Positions 53,675 through 61,558 of a stretch of 64,000 nucleotides of DNA are shown here, one piece after another. The notes beneath the pieces are model-generated. The model searched no databases. It was not told the DNA's origin and saw nothing but the letters and a program-made list of their open reading frames with translations. Position numbers and translations under genes: made by a program. How positions within the stretch are numbered: position 1 is the stretch's first letter; every line of letters starts with the position of its first letter. This DNA is from a bacterium 1xD8-48 (GTDB lineage: Bacteria > Bacillota > Clostridia > Lachnospirales > Lachnospiraceae), in contig QZDS01000006.1 in assembly GCA_009917455.1 (NCBI GenBank), positions 62,001 to 126,000 on the forward strand, read 5' to 3'.

Positions 53675-54022
53675 ATGCCGTTTACTGAAATATGTATTTA
53701 TCAAGTCAAGCCGCAAAAGGTAGAAGAATTTGAAGCTCTTATGCTTGAAGCCAAAAGCCTCTTAGAAAAACAGGAGGGATTGCTTCTGCTTCGGTTCGCA
53801 AAAAGAGGGTATCGCATAGACATGGAGCAAATTAAGGAGGGGCTTCCACCTCTTAAAATTAACCGTATCGTAAAAAGTGTTAAGTATATGCTTTACTGGG
53901 AATTTGATACGAAAGAGAACTACGGAGCAGCACAAAAAAATCTTTATGACAGCTATTGGAAGTCTATTGAAAAATGTTTAATAGTTCCGCACGACAAATA
54001 TTTAGGAGAGGGAGTGTTTTAA
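53675..54022 (+). CDS. Antibiotic-biosynthesis-monooxygenase-like (ABM fold) cargo protein
   Basis: 115 residues. FTEICIYQVKPQKVEEFEAL and LLEKQEGLLLLRFAKRGYRI suggest the dimeric alpha-beta-barrel (ABM) fold, and MLYWEFDTKENYGAAQKNLY the second half. Members vary from monooxygenases to stress proteins. The ATG at 53675 follows AGGAGG. Stop and next start overlap (TAATG), so it is coupled with the DUF3795 gene. AT-richer than the mobility genes around it, consistent with cargo. Confidence 0.6.
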   Translation: MPFTEICIYQVKPQKVEEFEALMLEAKSLLEKQEGLLLLRFAKRGYRIDMEQIKEGLPPLKINRIVKSVKYMLYWEFDTKENYGAAQKNLYDSYWKSIEKCLIVPHDKYLGEGVF

Positions 54023-54366
54023 TGGATTTCGCATATTGTGGATTGGATTGTAGTGAATGTCCTGTTTATTTGGCTACTATCAGAAAAAATACAGATGAAC
54101 AAATCAAATTGGCAAACGAATATTCAACTGATGTTACAAAATTCTCAAAAGAAGATATGTATTGTTTGGGATGCCATTCTGATATGGTGTCGAAAAAGAT
54201 GTGCGGTAATTGTGAAATAAGACTATGTGGCGTTAAGAAACCCTATGGAAGTTGTGCCGAATGTGACAAATTTCCATGTTCTATACTGGAAGAAAATTTA
54301 GGTGATAATTCAGAAAACTTGAATCATTTAAAACAGCTTGCCATTAAACACAAAAAGGCAGAGTGA
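54022..54366 (+). CDS. DUF3795 cysteine-rich protein
   Basis: 114 residues with many cysteines: MDFAYCGLDCSECPVYLATI, YCLGCHSD, CGNCEIRLCGVKK, CAECDKFPC. This is the DUF3795 pattern, probably a zinc or metal-binding protein; no reaction is established. Coupled to the gene before it and five bases before the WYL regulator, forming a three-gene cargo unit. Confidence 0.85.
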   Translation: MDFAYCGLDCSECPVYLATIRKNTDEQIKLANEYSTDVTKFSKEDMYCLGCHSDMVSKKMCGNCEIRLCGVKKPYGSCAECDKFPCSILEENLGDNSENLNHLKQLAIKHKKAE

Positions 54367-54370
54367 TAAT

Positions 54371-55276
54371 ATGCAGATAGACAGACTTATTCAAATTGTG
54401 TTTCTCTTGTTAAGGCATGAGAATATAACTGCAAAGCAACTGGCGGAAGAACTTTGCGTTTCCACCCGCACGATATATAGGGACATCAATATACTTTCGA
54501 TTGCGGGAATACCGATTACATCACAAAAAGGATATGGCGGAGGATTGTCGTTATTACAAGGCTTTTCACTGGACAAATCTTATTTTACGCAGGAAGAACA
54601 AAAGAATATTATACAGGCGTTGCAGATTCTAAAGTCGTCAAATTATCCCAATGCTGATAAATCATTAAACAAGATTGCTGGATTGTTTAGTCACAATTTG
54701 CAGTCCGAATGGTTGGAGATTGATTTTTCCTATTGGGGCAGTCCTGAAAAGGAACGAAACAATATTACGGTTTTAGAACGTGCGATAATCAATAAGTATG
54801 TGATTACGTTCACTTATTTTAATGCAGAATTGACAATCACCAATCAGATTGTCGAACCGTTGAAATTGGTTTTCAAATCTCATGCATGGTATCTTGTTGC
54901 CTATTCAAAGCGCAAAAATGATATTCGCACTTTTAAGATGTCCCGTATTAGGGAGCTTCAAATAACAGACCAATTATTTGAACGTGAATTACCAAAGGAT
55001 TTTTCCATTACCCCTGTCTACAAGGAAGAATACAATACCCCGATATTCATATTACATTTTTCGGAAAAGATAGCGTATAAAGTCTATGATGAATTTCAAG
55101 AGAAATATATTAAAAAATTAGACGATGGAACATTGGAAGTGACTTTTAGATACCAGCTTAGTGATTGGACTTTCCTATATCTGCTTTCTTTTGGGGAATA
55201 TGTCGAAATTATTGAACCTGTTGAAGCAAGAAATATTCTAAAGGAAAAAGCCAAAAGAATATCTGCCATGTACTAA
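54371..55276 (+). CDS. YafY/DeoR-type HTH regulator with WYL domain
   Basis: 301 residues. The N-terminal HTH (about 5-60: ITAKQLAEELCVSTRTIYRD) is followed by a WYL domain (about 135-215, SHAWYLVAYSKRKNDIRTFK) and a WCX-like C-terminus. WYL domains are proposed to bind nucleic acid or other ligands. Part of the cargo unit with the ABM-like and DUF3795 genes, which it probably controls. The ATG at 54371 starts the HTH directly. Confidence 0.88.
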   Translation: MQIDRLIQIVFLLLRHENITAKQLAEELCVSTRTIYRDINILSIAGIPITSQKGYGGGLSLLQGFSLDKSYFTQEEQKNIIQALQILKSSNYPNADKSLNKIAGLFSHNLQSEWLEIDFSYWGSPEKERNNITVLERAIINKYVITFTYFNAELTITNQIVEPLKLVFKSHAWYLVAYSKRKNDIRTFKMSRIRELQITDQLFERELPKDFSITPVYKEEYNTPIFILHFSEKIAYKVYDEFQEKYIKKLDDGTLEVTFRYQLSDWTFLYLLSFGEYVEIIEPVEARNILKEKAKRISAMY

Positions 55277-55342
55277 CAATGTCGGAAATGTAGATGTTTG
55301 CCGTAATTTAAAAGATTATAAATAGCAATTATAGGAGTGTAT

Positions 55343-55513
55343 ATGAAAGAAAAGTGGATACGCTGTCCTGTTTGCGGTAATAAAACCCGTGACAGAATTA
55401 GAGAAGACACGGTTTTGAAAAACTACCCTCTCTATTGCCCGAAATGCAAGCAGGAAACTTTGATTGAGGTCAAAAGTTTGCAAATAACAGTCATCACAGA
55501 GCCAGACGCATAG
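55343..55513 (+). CDS. Cysteine-rich KTR domain protein
   Basis: A 56-residue zinc-ribbon protein: WIRCPVCGNKTRDRIREDT, then LYCPKCKQETLIEV. Two CxxC pairs bind one zinc and NKTRDRIREDT is the KTR motif. Common in Firmicutes mobile elements, often near tetracycline-resistance cargo; no function is established. AGGAG lies upstream of the ATG and a terminator follows. Confidence 0.85.
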   Translation: MKEKWIRCPVCGNKTRDRIREDTVLKNYPLYCPKCKQETLIEVKSLQITVITEPDA

Positions 55514-55517
55514 ACGC

Positions 55518-55570
55518 AGAGCCGATGAACGTGTGAAATAAACTCACAGTTCGTTGGCTCTATTTTATTT
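55518..55570 (+). terminator. Terminator of the cargo block
   Basis: AGAGCC and GGCTCT arms enclose further pairing (GATGAAC with GTTCGTT, GTG with CAC), followed by ATTTTATTT. Confidence 0.75.
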
Positions 55571-55658
55571 CATAAGGTTTTAAGGCAAATGCTCACCAAA
55601 TAAAAAAACGAGGTTCGGTGGGCGGTATTGCTATGCCCGAAAAGACTTAACAAATACT

Positions 55659-55696
55659 CTCCAGACCTGTTTTTGAAGTTTGGAGGGATTTTTTTA
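55659..55696 (+). terminator. Terminator or attenuator upstream of the sigma-like genes
   Basis: CTCCAGAC (55659-55666) pairs with GTTTGGAG (55678-55685) with one G-T pair, followed by GGATTTTTTT. The surrounding gap 55571-56017 holds no other gene that I can support. Confidence 0.7.
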
Positions 55697-56017
55697 TGTC
55701 CTTTTTTCGGGCAGTTATCCATCTGCTCATGCAAGGCAGATTTGACTTATACATAGCATATCGGGGATTGGCAGGAAGCCAGTTAAAAAAATCCCTGCCC
55801 ATGCAACGCTACTTCTCACCATGAAACCAGAAGTAGAATCTCTTCTTAACAGAATATGTATCTCCTATAACCGTAGAGGTCACAGAGCCTTTGCGGTTTT
55901 TCTTTTGTCGTTTTTTATCAGATTATGCCGCAGGGCGTTATGCGGTATTCATTGCCGTTCACCCCCTCTCCATCTGGATTTTCAGCATTTCAAAAATTCA
56001 GATGGGAGGTACTTACG

Positions 56018-56533
56018 GTGAAGTATGCACCAAGAAAAGTATATATCAAAGAGAATGGCGGCTATGTGGAGCTGTCCTATATGGACTTCTGCCGCCGCAG
56101 GCAAGCCGACCAGAGTTACATGGACAAGCTGTTTATCCCCGTGCAGGGCTGTCTGCTTGAAGTCGTGCGGGAACAGTACGCAGATTTCTACAAGGAGAAA
56201 GAACGGTGGCGTTATCTGAAAAAACTGGATACGAACCACAGCCTGCTTTCATTGGAGGGATTTACGGATAGCGAGGGAAATGTGATTGACTTCGTTATTG
56301 ATGAAGCGGTGGATGTTGCAGAAACCGTTGTCCATTCGGTGATGGTGGACAGGCTGAAAGTCGCCCTGCCCTTATTGTCGGATAGTGAACAGACGTTGAT
56401 ACAAGCAATCTTTTTTGAGGAACTTTCCGAGCGGGAAGTAGGATTAAAGTTAGGCGTGACGCAGAGCGTTGTCAATAAACGCAAAGCCAAAATCCTTGCG
56501 AAGCTGAGGAAGATAATGGAAAACAAAATTTAA
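56018..56533 (+). CDS. Sigma-70-like factor of the element (first)
   Basis: 171 residues. The N-terminus (YAPRKVYIKENGGYVELSYM) is typical of ICE-encoded sigma-like proteins. The C-terminus has a region 4-type HTH, LSEREVGLKLGVTQSVVNKR (about 140-160). The GTG at 56018 follows GGGAGGT with a spacing of 7 and begins the conserved part; the open frame before it has no ribosome site. Probably directs or tunes element transcription. A strong terminator separates it from the next gene. Confidence 0.75.
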   Translation: MKYAPRKVYIKENGGYVELSYMDFCRRRQADQSYMDKLFIPVQGCLLEVVREQYADFYKEKERWRYLKKLDTNHSLLSLEGFTDSEGNVIDFVIDEAVDVAETVVHSVMVDRLKVALPLLSDSEQTLIQAIFFEELSEREVGLKLGVTQSVVNKRKAKILAKLRKIMENKI

Positions 56534-56540
56534 GGCGTTC

Positions 56541-56583
56541 AGCCCCCTTGTTTTTTCCTTTGGGAAAATGAGGGGGCTTTTTC
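56541..56583 (+). terminator. Strong terminator between sigma-like genes
   Basis: AGCCCCCT (56541-56548) pairs with AGGGGGCT (56571-56578), extended by TTTT/AAAA, followed by six T. Confidence 0.85.
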
Positions 56584-56619
56584 CTGCCCTCTCAATCAAT
56601 TCGATTGGAGGAAATAAGG

Positions 56620-57045
56620 ATGGCATACAACCACGGACGGGAGGACAGGAAATGGCGTATCTGGAAAGAAGCCGAGGAAAAAATTTTGCGTGAGTGCGGC
56701 GTTGATGAAGCGGTTATTGAGCAAATCCGCACAGACGACAGGGCAGATTTTAATTCCAACAGGCGGTTTTACCGATGGGCGAGTGACTTTGGCGAATACC
56801 TTGAGGGCATGGCGGACAGGGAGAAGCAGGCGGAGGTAAAGTCTGTTTCTGATTTACTGGACGAGATTGAGAACGAAACTCTGTACCTTACTTTAATCAC
56901 GGTGGACAGGCGCACGTTACAAATCGTCCTGCTAAAAATGCAGGGCTATTCCACAAAGGAGATTGCCCCGCTTGTGCATTTAACGGCAGGGGCTGTTTAT
57001 GCGAGGTTAAACCATCTGCGGAAGAAGCTGCGGAAAATTTTATAA
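56620..57045 (+). CDS. Sigma-70-like factor of the element (second)
   Basis: 141 residues. The helical N-terminal half (DRKWRIWKEAEEKILRECGV) precedes a region 4-like HTH, KMQGYSTKEIAPLVHLTAGA, ending ARLNHLRKKLRKIL. The ATG at 56620 has TTGGAGG upstream. Second of three tandem sigma-like genes; a regulatory role within the element is inferred. Confidence 0.7.
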   Translation: MAYNHGREDRKWRIWKEAEEKILRECGVDEAVIEQIRTDDRADFNSNRRFYRWASDFGEYLEGMADREKQAEVKSVSDLLDEIENETLYLTLITVDRRTLQIVLLKMQGYSTKEIAPLVHLTAGAVYARLNHLRKKLRKIL

Positions 57046-57128
57046 GCGTCTCATATATCCTGCTTTCCTATGGGCTATCGGGTGGGGAGGGAAAAACTCT
57101 CTCCTACTTTTTAGCAGGAGGAAAGGAA

Positions 57129-57602
57129 ATGGCATACAAGGCAAAGACATACACGCTTCGGGAGGAATCCACGGAAAGCGGCAAAAGGTATTTTATCAGC
57201 TTTAAGGACGGGCAGGGGGAACACCACGAACTGGAAGTGTCCGAGCAGTTATTCATTGAATTTCGGCAGATGGAGCGCAGGAACAGGAACCTTCAGCAAT
57301 GGAACCAACGGCACAGGGAATTTAACGAGGTATGGGACGAAACGCTTTACAGACGGGCGTTGCGGGTTCCTAAAACGCTTGATGAAAGCATGATTGAAAA
57401 AGAACGGAATGAAATATTCGTTAAAGCGGTTGCCCGACTGCCAGAGATACAGAGGCGGCGTTTCCTGCTCTATTACGAGTATGATTTCAATTTTTACCAA
57501 ATCGGCGAAATGGAGCATTGTACCGCTTCCGCTGTCCAGAAGTCCGTTTCGGTTGCAAGGGAGAAAGTTAAGGCAGAAATGAGGAAGTATCTCAAACCTT
57601 GA
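57129..57602 (+). CDS. Sigma-70-like factor of the element (third)
   Basis: 157 residues. After a beta-rich start (YKAKTYTLREESTESGKRYF) comes RRALRVPKTLDESMIEKER and a region 4-like HTH, RLPEIQRRRFLLYYEYDFNF followed by YQIGEMEHCTASAVQKSVSV. AGCAGGAGGAAAGG precedes the ATG. It lies 83 bases after the second sigma-like gene with a weak GC-rich hairpin (about 57083-57112) in between. Confidence 0.72.
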   Translation: MAYKAKTYTLREESTESGKRYFISFKDGQGEHHELEVSEQLFIEFRQMERRNRNLQQWNQRHREFNEVWDETLYRRALRVPKTLDESMIEKERNEIFVKAVARLPEIQRRRFLLYYEYDFNFYQIGEMEHCTASAVQKSVSVAREKVKAEMRKYLKP

Positions 57603-57710
57603 CGATTACCGCCCGAAAAAGAAAGCCGCTCTTTATCGGCATGGGATTGGCGGCATTACATACTCTCACTTTTTCCGTGGGAGTAAATCAATTTTAAGGA
57701 GGTCACACCT

Positions 57711-57797
57711 ATGTGCAACAAAGCCAAAGACACCGCCCGAAAGGAGGAAAGCCATGCAGAAGCTTCAGACAGTGGGCGCAGACACGCTCCTCTATGA
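57711..57797 (+). CDS. 28-residue leader ORF overlapping repA start
   Basis: MCNKAKDTARKEESHAEASD continues to a TGA at 57797, 44 bases inside the next gene in another frame. It has the better ribosome site (AAGGAGG, 8 bases before ATG), and the repA site lies within it. This suggests translational coupling of RepA to a short leader peptide. Confidence 0.4.
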   Translation: MCNKAKDTARKEESHAEASDSGRRHAPL

Positions 57798-58749
57798 GCC
57801 GCTTGAAAAGCCGTCCTTTGTGGTGGGCGGTCTGATACCCACGGGCTTAACCCTGTTCTGCGGCGCACAGAAAATCGGCAAGAGCTGGCTCATGTTAAAG
57901 CTCTGCCTTTGCGTGTCGCAGGGAATCCCCTTGTGGGATATGCCGACACAGGAGGGCGACGTGCTTTACCTCTGCCTTGAGGACACGTTCTGCCGCATAC
58001 AGGACAGGCTGTTCCGCTTGACGGACGAAGCGAGCGGGCGGCTCCACTTTGCCGTGGCGAGCGATAAGCTGTCAGACGGTCTTATCGTGCAGTTGGAGGA
58101 TTATCTGAAAGAATACCTCGACAGCAGGCTCATTGTCATTGACACCTTGCAGAAAGTCCGCACCGCATCCAAAGACAACGCCTATGCAAGCGATTACGGG
58201 GACATCTCCCTTATCAAAGACTTTGCCGACAGGCACTCATTGGCGGTCATTGTCGTACACCACATCCGAAAGCAGAATGACAGCGACGTGTTCAACAAAG
58301 TGTCTGGCACGACGGGATTGACGGGGAGTGCGGACGCAACCTTTGTCCTGGAACAGGAAAGCCGTGCGTCCAATGCCGCCAAGCTGTATGTGACGGGCAG
58401 GGACACGCCCTATCAGGAGTTCACGCTCCGTTTCCGTGATTGCAGTTGGGAACTGGTGGAGCGTAAGGAGCAGGAACAGCTTGCGAAAGAAGCGATACCA
58501 GACGTCCTTTTTCGGTTAGTGGATTTCATGCAGGGCAGGGAGGAATGGACTGGAACGGCAACGGAGCTACTGGAAGCGATGGGGGAAACGGGAACGCCGC
58601 CCAACATCATGACGAAGCGGCTCAACGAATATCGTGCCGGTTTCCTCAGTGAAAACAATATCTGTTACAGCTACCACAGGAAGAAAGGGGGCAGGGAGAT
58701 TTCCCTCACAAGGCAGTCGGGTGACGGTGGTGACGGTGATGACGGTTAG
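57754..58749 (+). CDS. RepA-like AAA ATPase (hexameric helicase fold)
   Basis: 331 residues. The RecA-like core has Walker A in CGAQKIGKSWLML (about 35-47), LYLCLEDTFCRIQDR, Walker B LIVIDTLQKVR (about 128-138) and VIVVHHIRKQ. This fits RSF1010 RepA-type helicases found in mobilizable elements, acting in replication of the circular or transferred form. The C-terminal end (GDGGDGDDG) is encoded by the left arm of a large inverted repeat. AGGAGG lies before the ATG. Confidence 0.85.
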   Translation: MQKLQTVGADTLLYEPLEKPSFVVGGLIPTGLTLFCGAQKIGKSWLMLKLCLCVSQGIPLWDMPTQEGDVLYLCLEDTFCRIQDRLFRLTDEASGRLHFAVASDKLSDGLIVQLEDYLKEYLDSRLIVIDTLQKVRTASKDNAYASDYGDISLIKDFADRHSLAVIVVHHIRKQNDSDVFNKVSGTTGLTGSADATFVLEQESRASNAAKLYVTGRDTPYQEFTLRFRDCSWELVERKEQEQLAKEAIPDVLFRLVDFMQGREEWTGTATELLEAMGETGTPPNIMTKRLNEYRAGFLSENNICYSYHRKKGGREISLTRQSGDGGDGDDG

Positions 58750-59083
58750 ATTGGGATACCCCCGCCGCTGTCATCCCTGCGGGAGAACACCCCATAAACG
58801 CAAAATGCAGGCGTGGGCATTACTCGCCTTTTTCGGCTCGTAAAGCCACCCCTGCGGTCAGAAAAATCTTCCGATTTTTCCGACTGCGTTTACAGGGTGT
58901 AACACACTACACTTTGCCCTGCAAAGTCGTGTGCCAGACGTTCCCTCTGGACTCCCTTAAAGCAGGGCTTGCGCCCTGCCCATCCTCTGCCTGGCGGCTT
59001 CGGATGGAAGAATGTGCGGTGACAGGCGGTGGCTCCCGTGGGGGCATCCCAAAAACACCGTCACCACCGTCACCAACCGTCAC
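58720..59083. repeat. Inverted TGACGGTGG arrays bracketing the oriT region
   Basis: GGTGACGGTGGTGACGGTG begins at 58720 and its inverse, CACCGTCACCACCGTCACC, lies at 59056-59074, with further GTGACGG/CCGTCAC units on each side (about 28 bp per arm, one indel). The 310 bases between contain the oriT hairpin and another perfect hairpin (GAAAAATC/GATTTTTC, 58861-58880) but no gene. The arms could fold the region into a long stem or act as iteron-like binding sites. Confidence 0.6.
58903..58933 (+). other. Probable oriT hairpin
   Basis: CACAC-TAC-ACTTTGC, loop CCT, GCAAAGT-C-GTGTG. Such an inverted repeat with ACTTTGC/GCAAAGT and CACAC/GTGTG arms resembles origin-of-transfer sequences recognised by MobV relaxases of Firmicutes. 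It lies 190 bases before the relaxase start. The nick position was not determined. Confidence 0.6.
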
Positions 59084-59123
59084 CCTCTGGAAGATTACCC
59101 GCCGAAAGAAAGGAAGATTGATT

Positions 59124-60089
59124 ATGACCTATGCAATCCTGCGTTTCCAAAAACGCAAGGCAGGCGGCGTTGCGGCTTGTGAACGCCACAACGAGCGGAA
59201 GAAAGAAGCCTATAAAAGCAATCCAGACATTGACGTGGGACGCTCCAAAGATAACTACCATCTTGTGGAGCCGCCCTGCTACACCTACAAAAAAGAGATA
59301 AACCGAATGGTGGCTGAAGCAGGGTGCAGGACGAGGAAAGACAGCGTGATGATGGTGGAAACGCTCATCACCGCTTCACCAGAATTTATGAACAGCTTAC
59401 CGCCCGAAGAACAAAAAGCCTATTTCCAGACGGCTCTTGACTTCATTTCGGAGCGTGTAGGAAAGCAAAATATCCTTTCCGCAGTCGTCCATATGGACGA
59501 GAAAACGCCCCATATGCACCTATGCTTTGTGCCGCTTACGCCAGACAACAAGCTGTCAGCGAAGTCTATCTTAGGCAACCAGAAATCCTTATCCGAGTGG
59601 CAGACCGCCTACCATGAGCGTATGTCCGCACGGTGGAGCGAATTGGAAAGAGGTCAATCCTCAATGGAGACGAAGCGGAAGCACATCCCCACATGGCTCT
59701 ATAAGTTGGGCGGCAGATTGGATAAACAGTATGCGGAAATCGTGTCTGCCCTCTCTGATATTAACGCCTTTAACGCAGGCAAGAAAAGGGATAAGGCGTT
59801 AGAACTGCTCTCCGCATGGCTTCCAGACGTGGAGAAATTCTCTAAGGAAATCGGGAGACAGCAGGCGTATATCGACAGCTTGAAAGAGAAAATCGGGCAG
59901 GAAGCCGATTATGCGGGGCGTATGCGTGATGAAAAGTACGAGCAGGAATTAAAGGTACAGAAAGCCAACCAGAGGATATTTGAGTTGCAGAAAACCAATC
60001 AGCAGATGGGGCGGCTGCTCTCCAAAATCCCGCCAGAAATAATTGCAGAAAAGCAATCGGAACAGAGCGAAGGAAAGGCAGGAATGTGA
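59124..60089 (+). CDS. mobV: MobV-family relaxase (Pre/Mob)
   Basis: 321 residues. The N-terminus MTYAILRFQKRKAGGVAACE with ERHNERKK, and the metal motif VVHMDEKTPHMHLCFVPLT (HxDExxPHxH, about 125-135), identify a MobV relaxase that nicks oriT and pilots the strand into a recipient. The C-terminal third is coiled coil (about 235-310). The ATG at 59124 follows AAAGGAAG; the frame opens earlier but through the oriT region. It is immediately followed by parB. Confidence 0.9.
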   Translation: MTYAILRFQKRKAGGVAACERHNERKKEAYKSNPDIDVGRSKDNYHLVEPPCYTYKKEINRMVAEAGCRTRKDSVMMVETLITASPEFMNSLPPEEQKAYFQTALDFISERVGKQNILSAVVHMDEKTPHMHLCFVPLTPDNKLSAKSILGNQKSLSEWQTAYHERMSARWSELERGQSSMETKRKHIPTWLYKLGGRLDKQYAEIVSALSDINAFNAGKKRDKALELLSAWLPDVEKFSKEIGRQQAYIDSLKEKIGQEADYAGRMRDEKYEQELKVQKANQRIFELQKTNQQMGRLLSKIPPEIIAEKQSEQSEGKAGM

Positions 60090-60944
60090 ATGAAGAAACA
60101 GGATTTTAAGGTATTAAAGACCGCAGATTTATATCCGTTTCCCGATAACCCGTTTCATGTGGTGGAGGATGAAATGCTGTCAGAGTTAGCAGAGAGTATC
60201 AAAGAGTTTGGAATCGTAACGCCGATAATCACACGCCCGAAAGAGGACGGCAACGGCTATGAAATCATTGCGGGACAGCGGCGTGTGCGTGCTTCGGAGC
60301 TTGCAGGGATAAACACAGTCCCCGCCTTTGTCCTGCCCTTAGACCGTGACCGAGCCATCATTACCCTTGTGGACAGCAATCTCCAAAGAGAAAATATCCT
60401 GCCGAGTGAGCGGGCGTTCGCCTACAAAATGAAATCCGAAGCCATGAAGCGGCAGGGCTTCCGCACGGATTTAACCTCGTCACAAGTTGGGACGAGGTTG
60501 CGGACGGACGATAAAGTGGCGCAGGGCTTCGGCGTTGGCAGGATGACCGTGCAGAGATTTATTCGATTGACGGAACTGATACCGCCGATTTTGCAGATGG
60601 TGGATGAGGGAAAAATCGCCCTCACGCCTGCGGCGGAGCTGTCCTTTCTGAAGAAAGACGAGCAGGAAAATTTATTCGCCACGATGGAGAGCGAGGAAGC
60701 AACGCCCTCACTTTCACAGGCACAGCGGATGAAAAGCCTAAGCCAGAGCGGGCGGCTTGACATGGATACCATCTTTGCGATTATGACGGAGGAAAAAGGA
60801 AACCAGAAAGAAACCGTGAAAATCGGTATGGAGCGGTTAAAGAAATATTTCCCGAAAGGCACAACGCCCAAGCAGATGGAGGACACCATCATCAAACTTT
60901 TGGAGCGTGAATTGCAGAGGAAACGGGGCAGGGACAGCCGCTAA
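60090..60944 (+). CDS. ParB/Spo0J-family partition-like protein
   Basis: 284 residues. LYPFPDNPFHVVEDEMLSEL and IITRPKEDGNGYEIIAGQRR are the CTPase/ParB box motifs, and DKVAQGFGVGRMTVQRFIRL the HTH. Ends in a conserved C-terminal segment. No ParA is encoded nearby, so this may work as an autonomous regulator or maintenance protein, as in many integrative elements. ATG starts at the base after the relaxase stop. Confidence 0.88.
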   Translation: MKKQDFKVLKTADLYPFPDNPFHVVEDEMLSELAESIKEFGIVTPIITRPKEDGNGYEIIAGQRRVRASELAGINTVPAFVLPLDRDRAIITLVDSNLQRENILPSERAFAYKMKSEAMKRQGFRTDLTSSQVGTRLRTDDKVAQGFGVGRMTVQRFIRLTELIPPILQMVDEGKIALTPAAELSFLKKDEQENLFATMESEEATPSLSQAQRMKSLSQSGRLDMDTIFAIMTEEKGNQKETVKIGMERLKKYFPKGTTPKQMEDTIIKLLERELQRKRGRDSR

Positions 60945-61010
60945 TCTTCTCTTTTCGGGCAGTAAATAGAAACTTTGGACAGATAAAAAAGCAGAAAGGC
61001 AAGACAGGAA

Positions 61011-61241
61011 ATGAAAGATATTCAATATGAGATTGTAAAGGAAATCGCCGTGTTGTCGGCAAGCGACAGCGGCTATACAAAAGAAATCAACCTTATTTCA
61101 TGGAATGGGAAAGAGCCTAAATATGACATCCGTAGCTTTTCCCCGAACCGTGAGAAATGCGGAAAGGGAATCACGTTGACTGCTGATGAAGCGGCGGCTC
61201 TCCTTAAAGCATTGCAGAAAGAGATAAACAGCGGGGATTGA
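61011..61241 (+). CDS. PC4/YdbC-like ssDNA-binding protein
   Basis: 76 residues: IQYEIVKEIAVLSASDSGYT, KEINLISWNGKEPKYDIRSF, KGITLTADEAAALLKALQKE. Matches YdbC, the bacterial PC4-fold family, which binds single-stranded DNA. May coat transfer or replication intermediates. GGAAATG before the start is a poor ribosome site; AAGGCAAG lies about 14 bases upstream. Confidence 0.85.
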   Translation: MKDIQYEIVKEIAVLSASDSGYTKEINLISWNGKEPKYDIRSFSPNREKCGKGITLTADEAAALLKALQKEINSGD

Positions 61242-61312
61242 TTGTATCAGATTGGCGGGGCGGGAGCATTTTTATATACTCCCCTGCCCTGTCTGGAAAG
61301 GAAGATTTGAAT

Positions 61313-61504
61313 ATGGGCGAGGATAAGACAGCGAACAAAAAGAGAAAGCGCAATGTGGCAGGACAGCCAGTGCAGATGGTTGTCAGCCGTGAATATGTTG
61401 GCACACAGACCGTTGCGGAAGCGTTCATCCCGATTATCTCCGAGGACATCCGAAAGAGCATTACGGGAAATGACACCTTCGACAATGACGGGTTATCCGC
61501 TTAG
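61313..61504 (+). CDS. Small conserved protein upstream of the recombinase
   Basis: 63 residues: a basic start (TANKKRKRNVAGQ) followed by VVSREYVGTQTVAEAFIPII and a short acidic tail. Proteins of this type precede serine recombinase genes in related elements; no function is known. GGAAAGGAAG before the ATG at 61313 decides the start over an earlier in-frame ATG. Confidence 0.65.
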   Translation: MGEDKTANKKRKRNVAGQPVQMVVSREYVGTQTVAEAFIPIISEDIRKSITGNDTFDNDGLSA

Positions 61505-61558
61505 AATGTACGCAATGGAACATGAAATTTAGTAGAGCAAAGACGGAGGTTTAACAGT

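Noticed and set aside
55821..56017. Open frames upstream of the first sigma-like gene
   Set aside because: They lack ribosome sites; the GTG at 56018 with GGGAGGT explains the gene start.
58914..59123. In-frame extension upstream of the relaxase ATG
   Set aside because: It runs through the oriT hairpin and inverted repeats; MobV proteins begin MTYAILRFQK-like, exactly at 59124.
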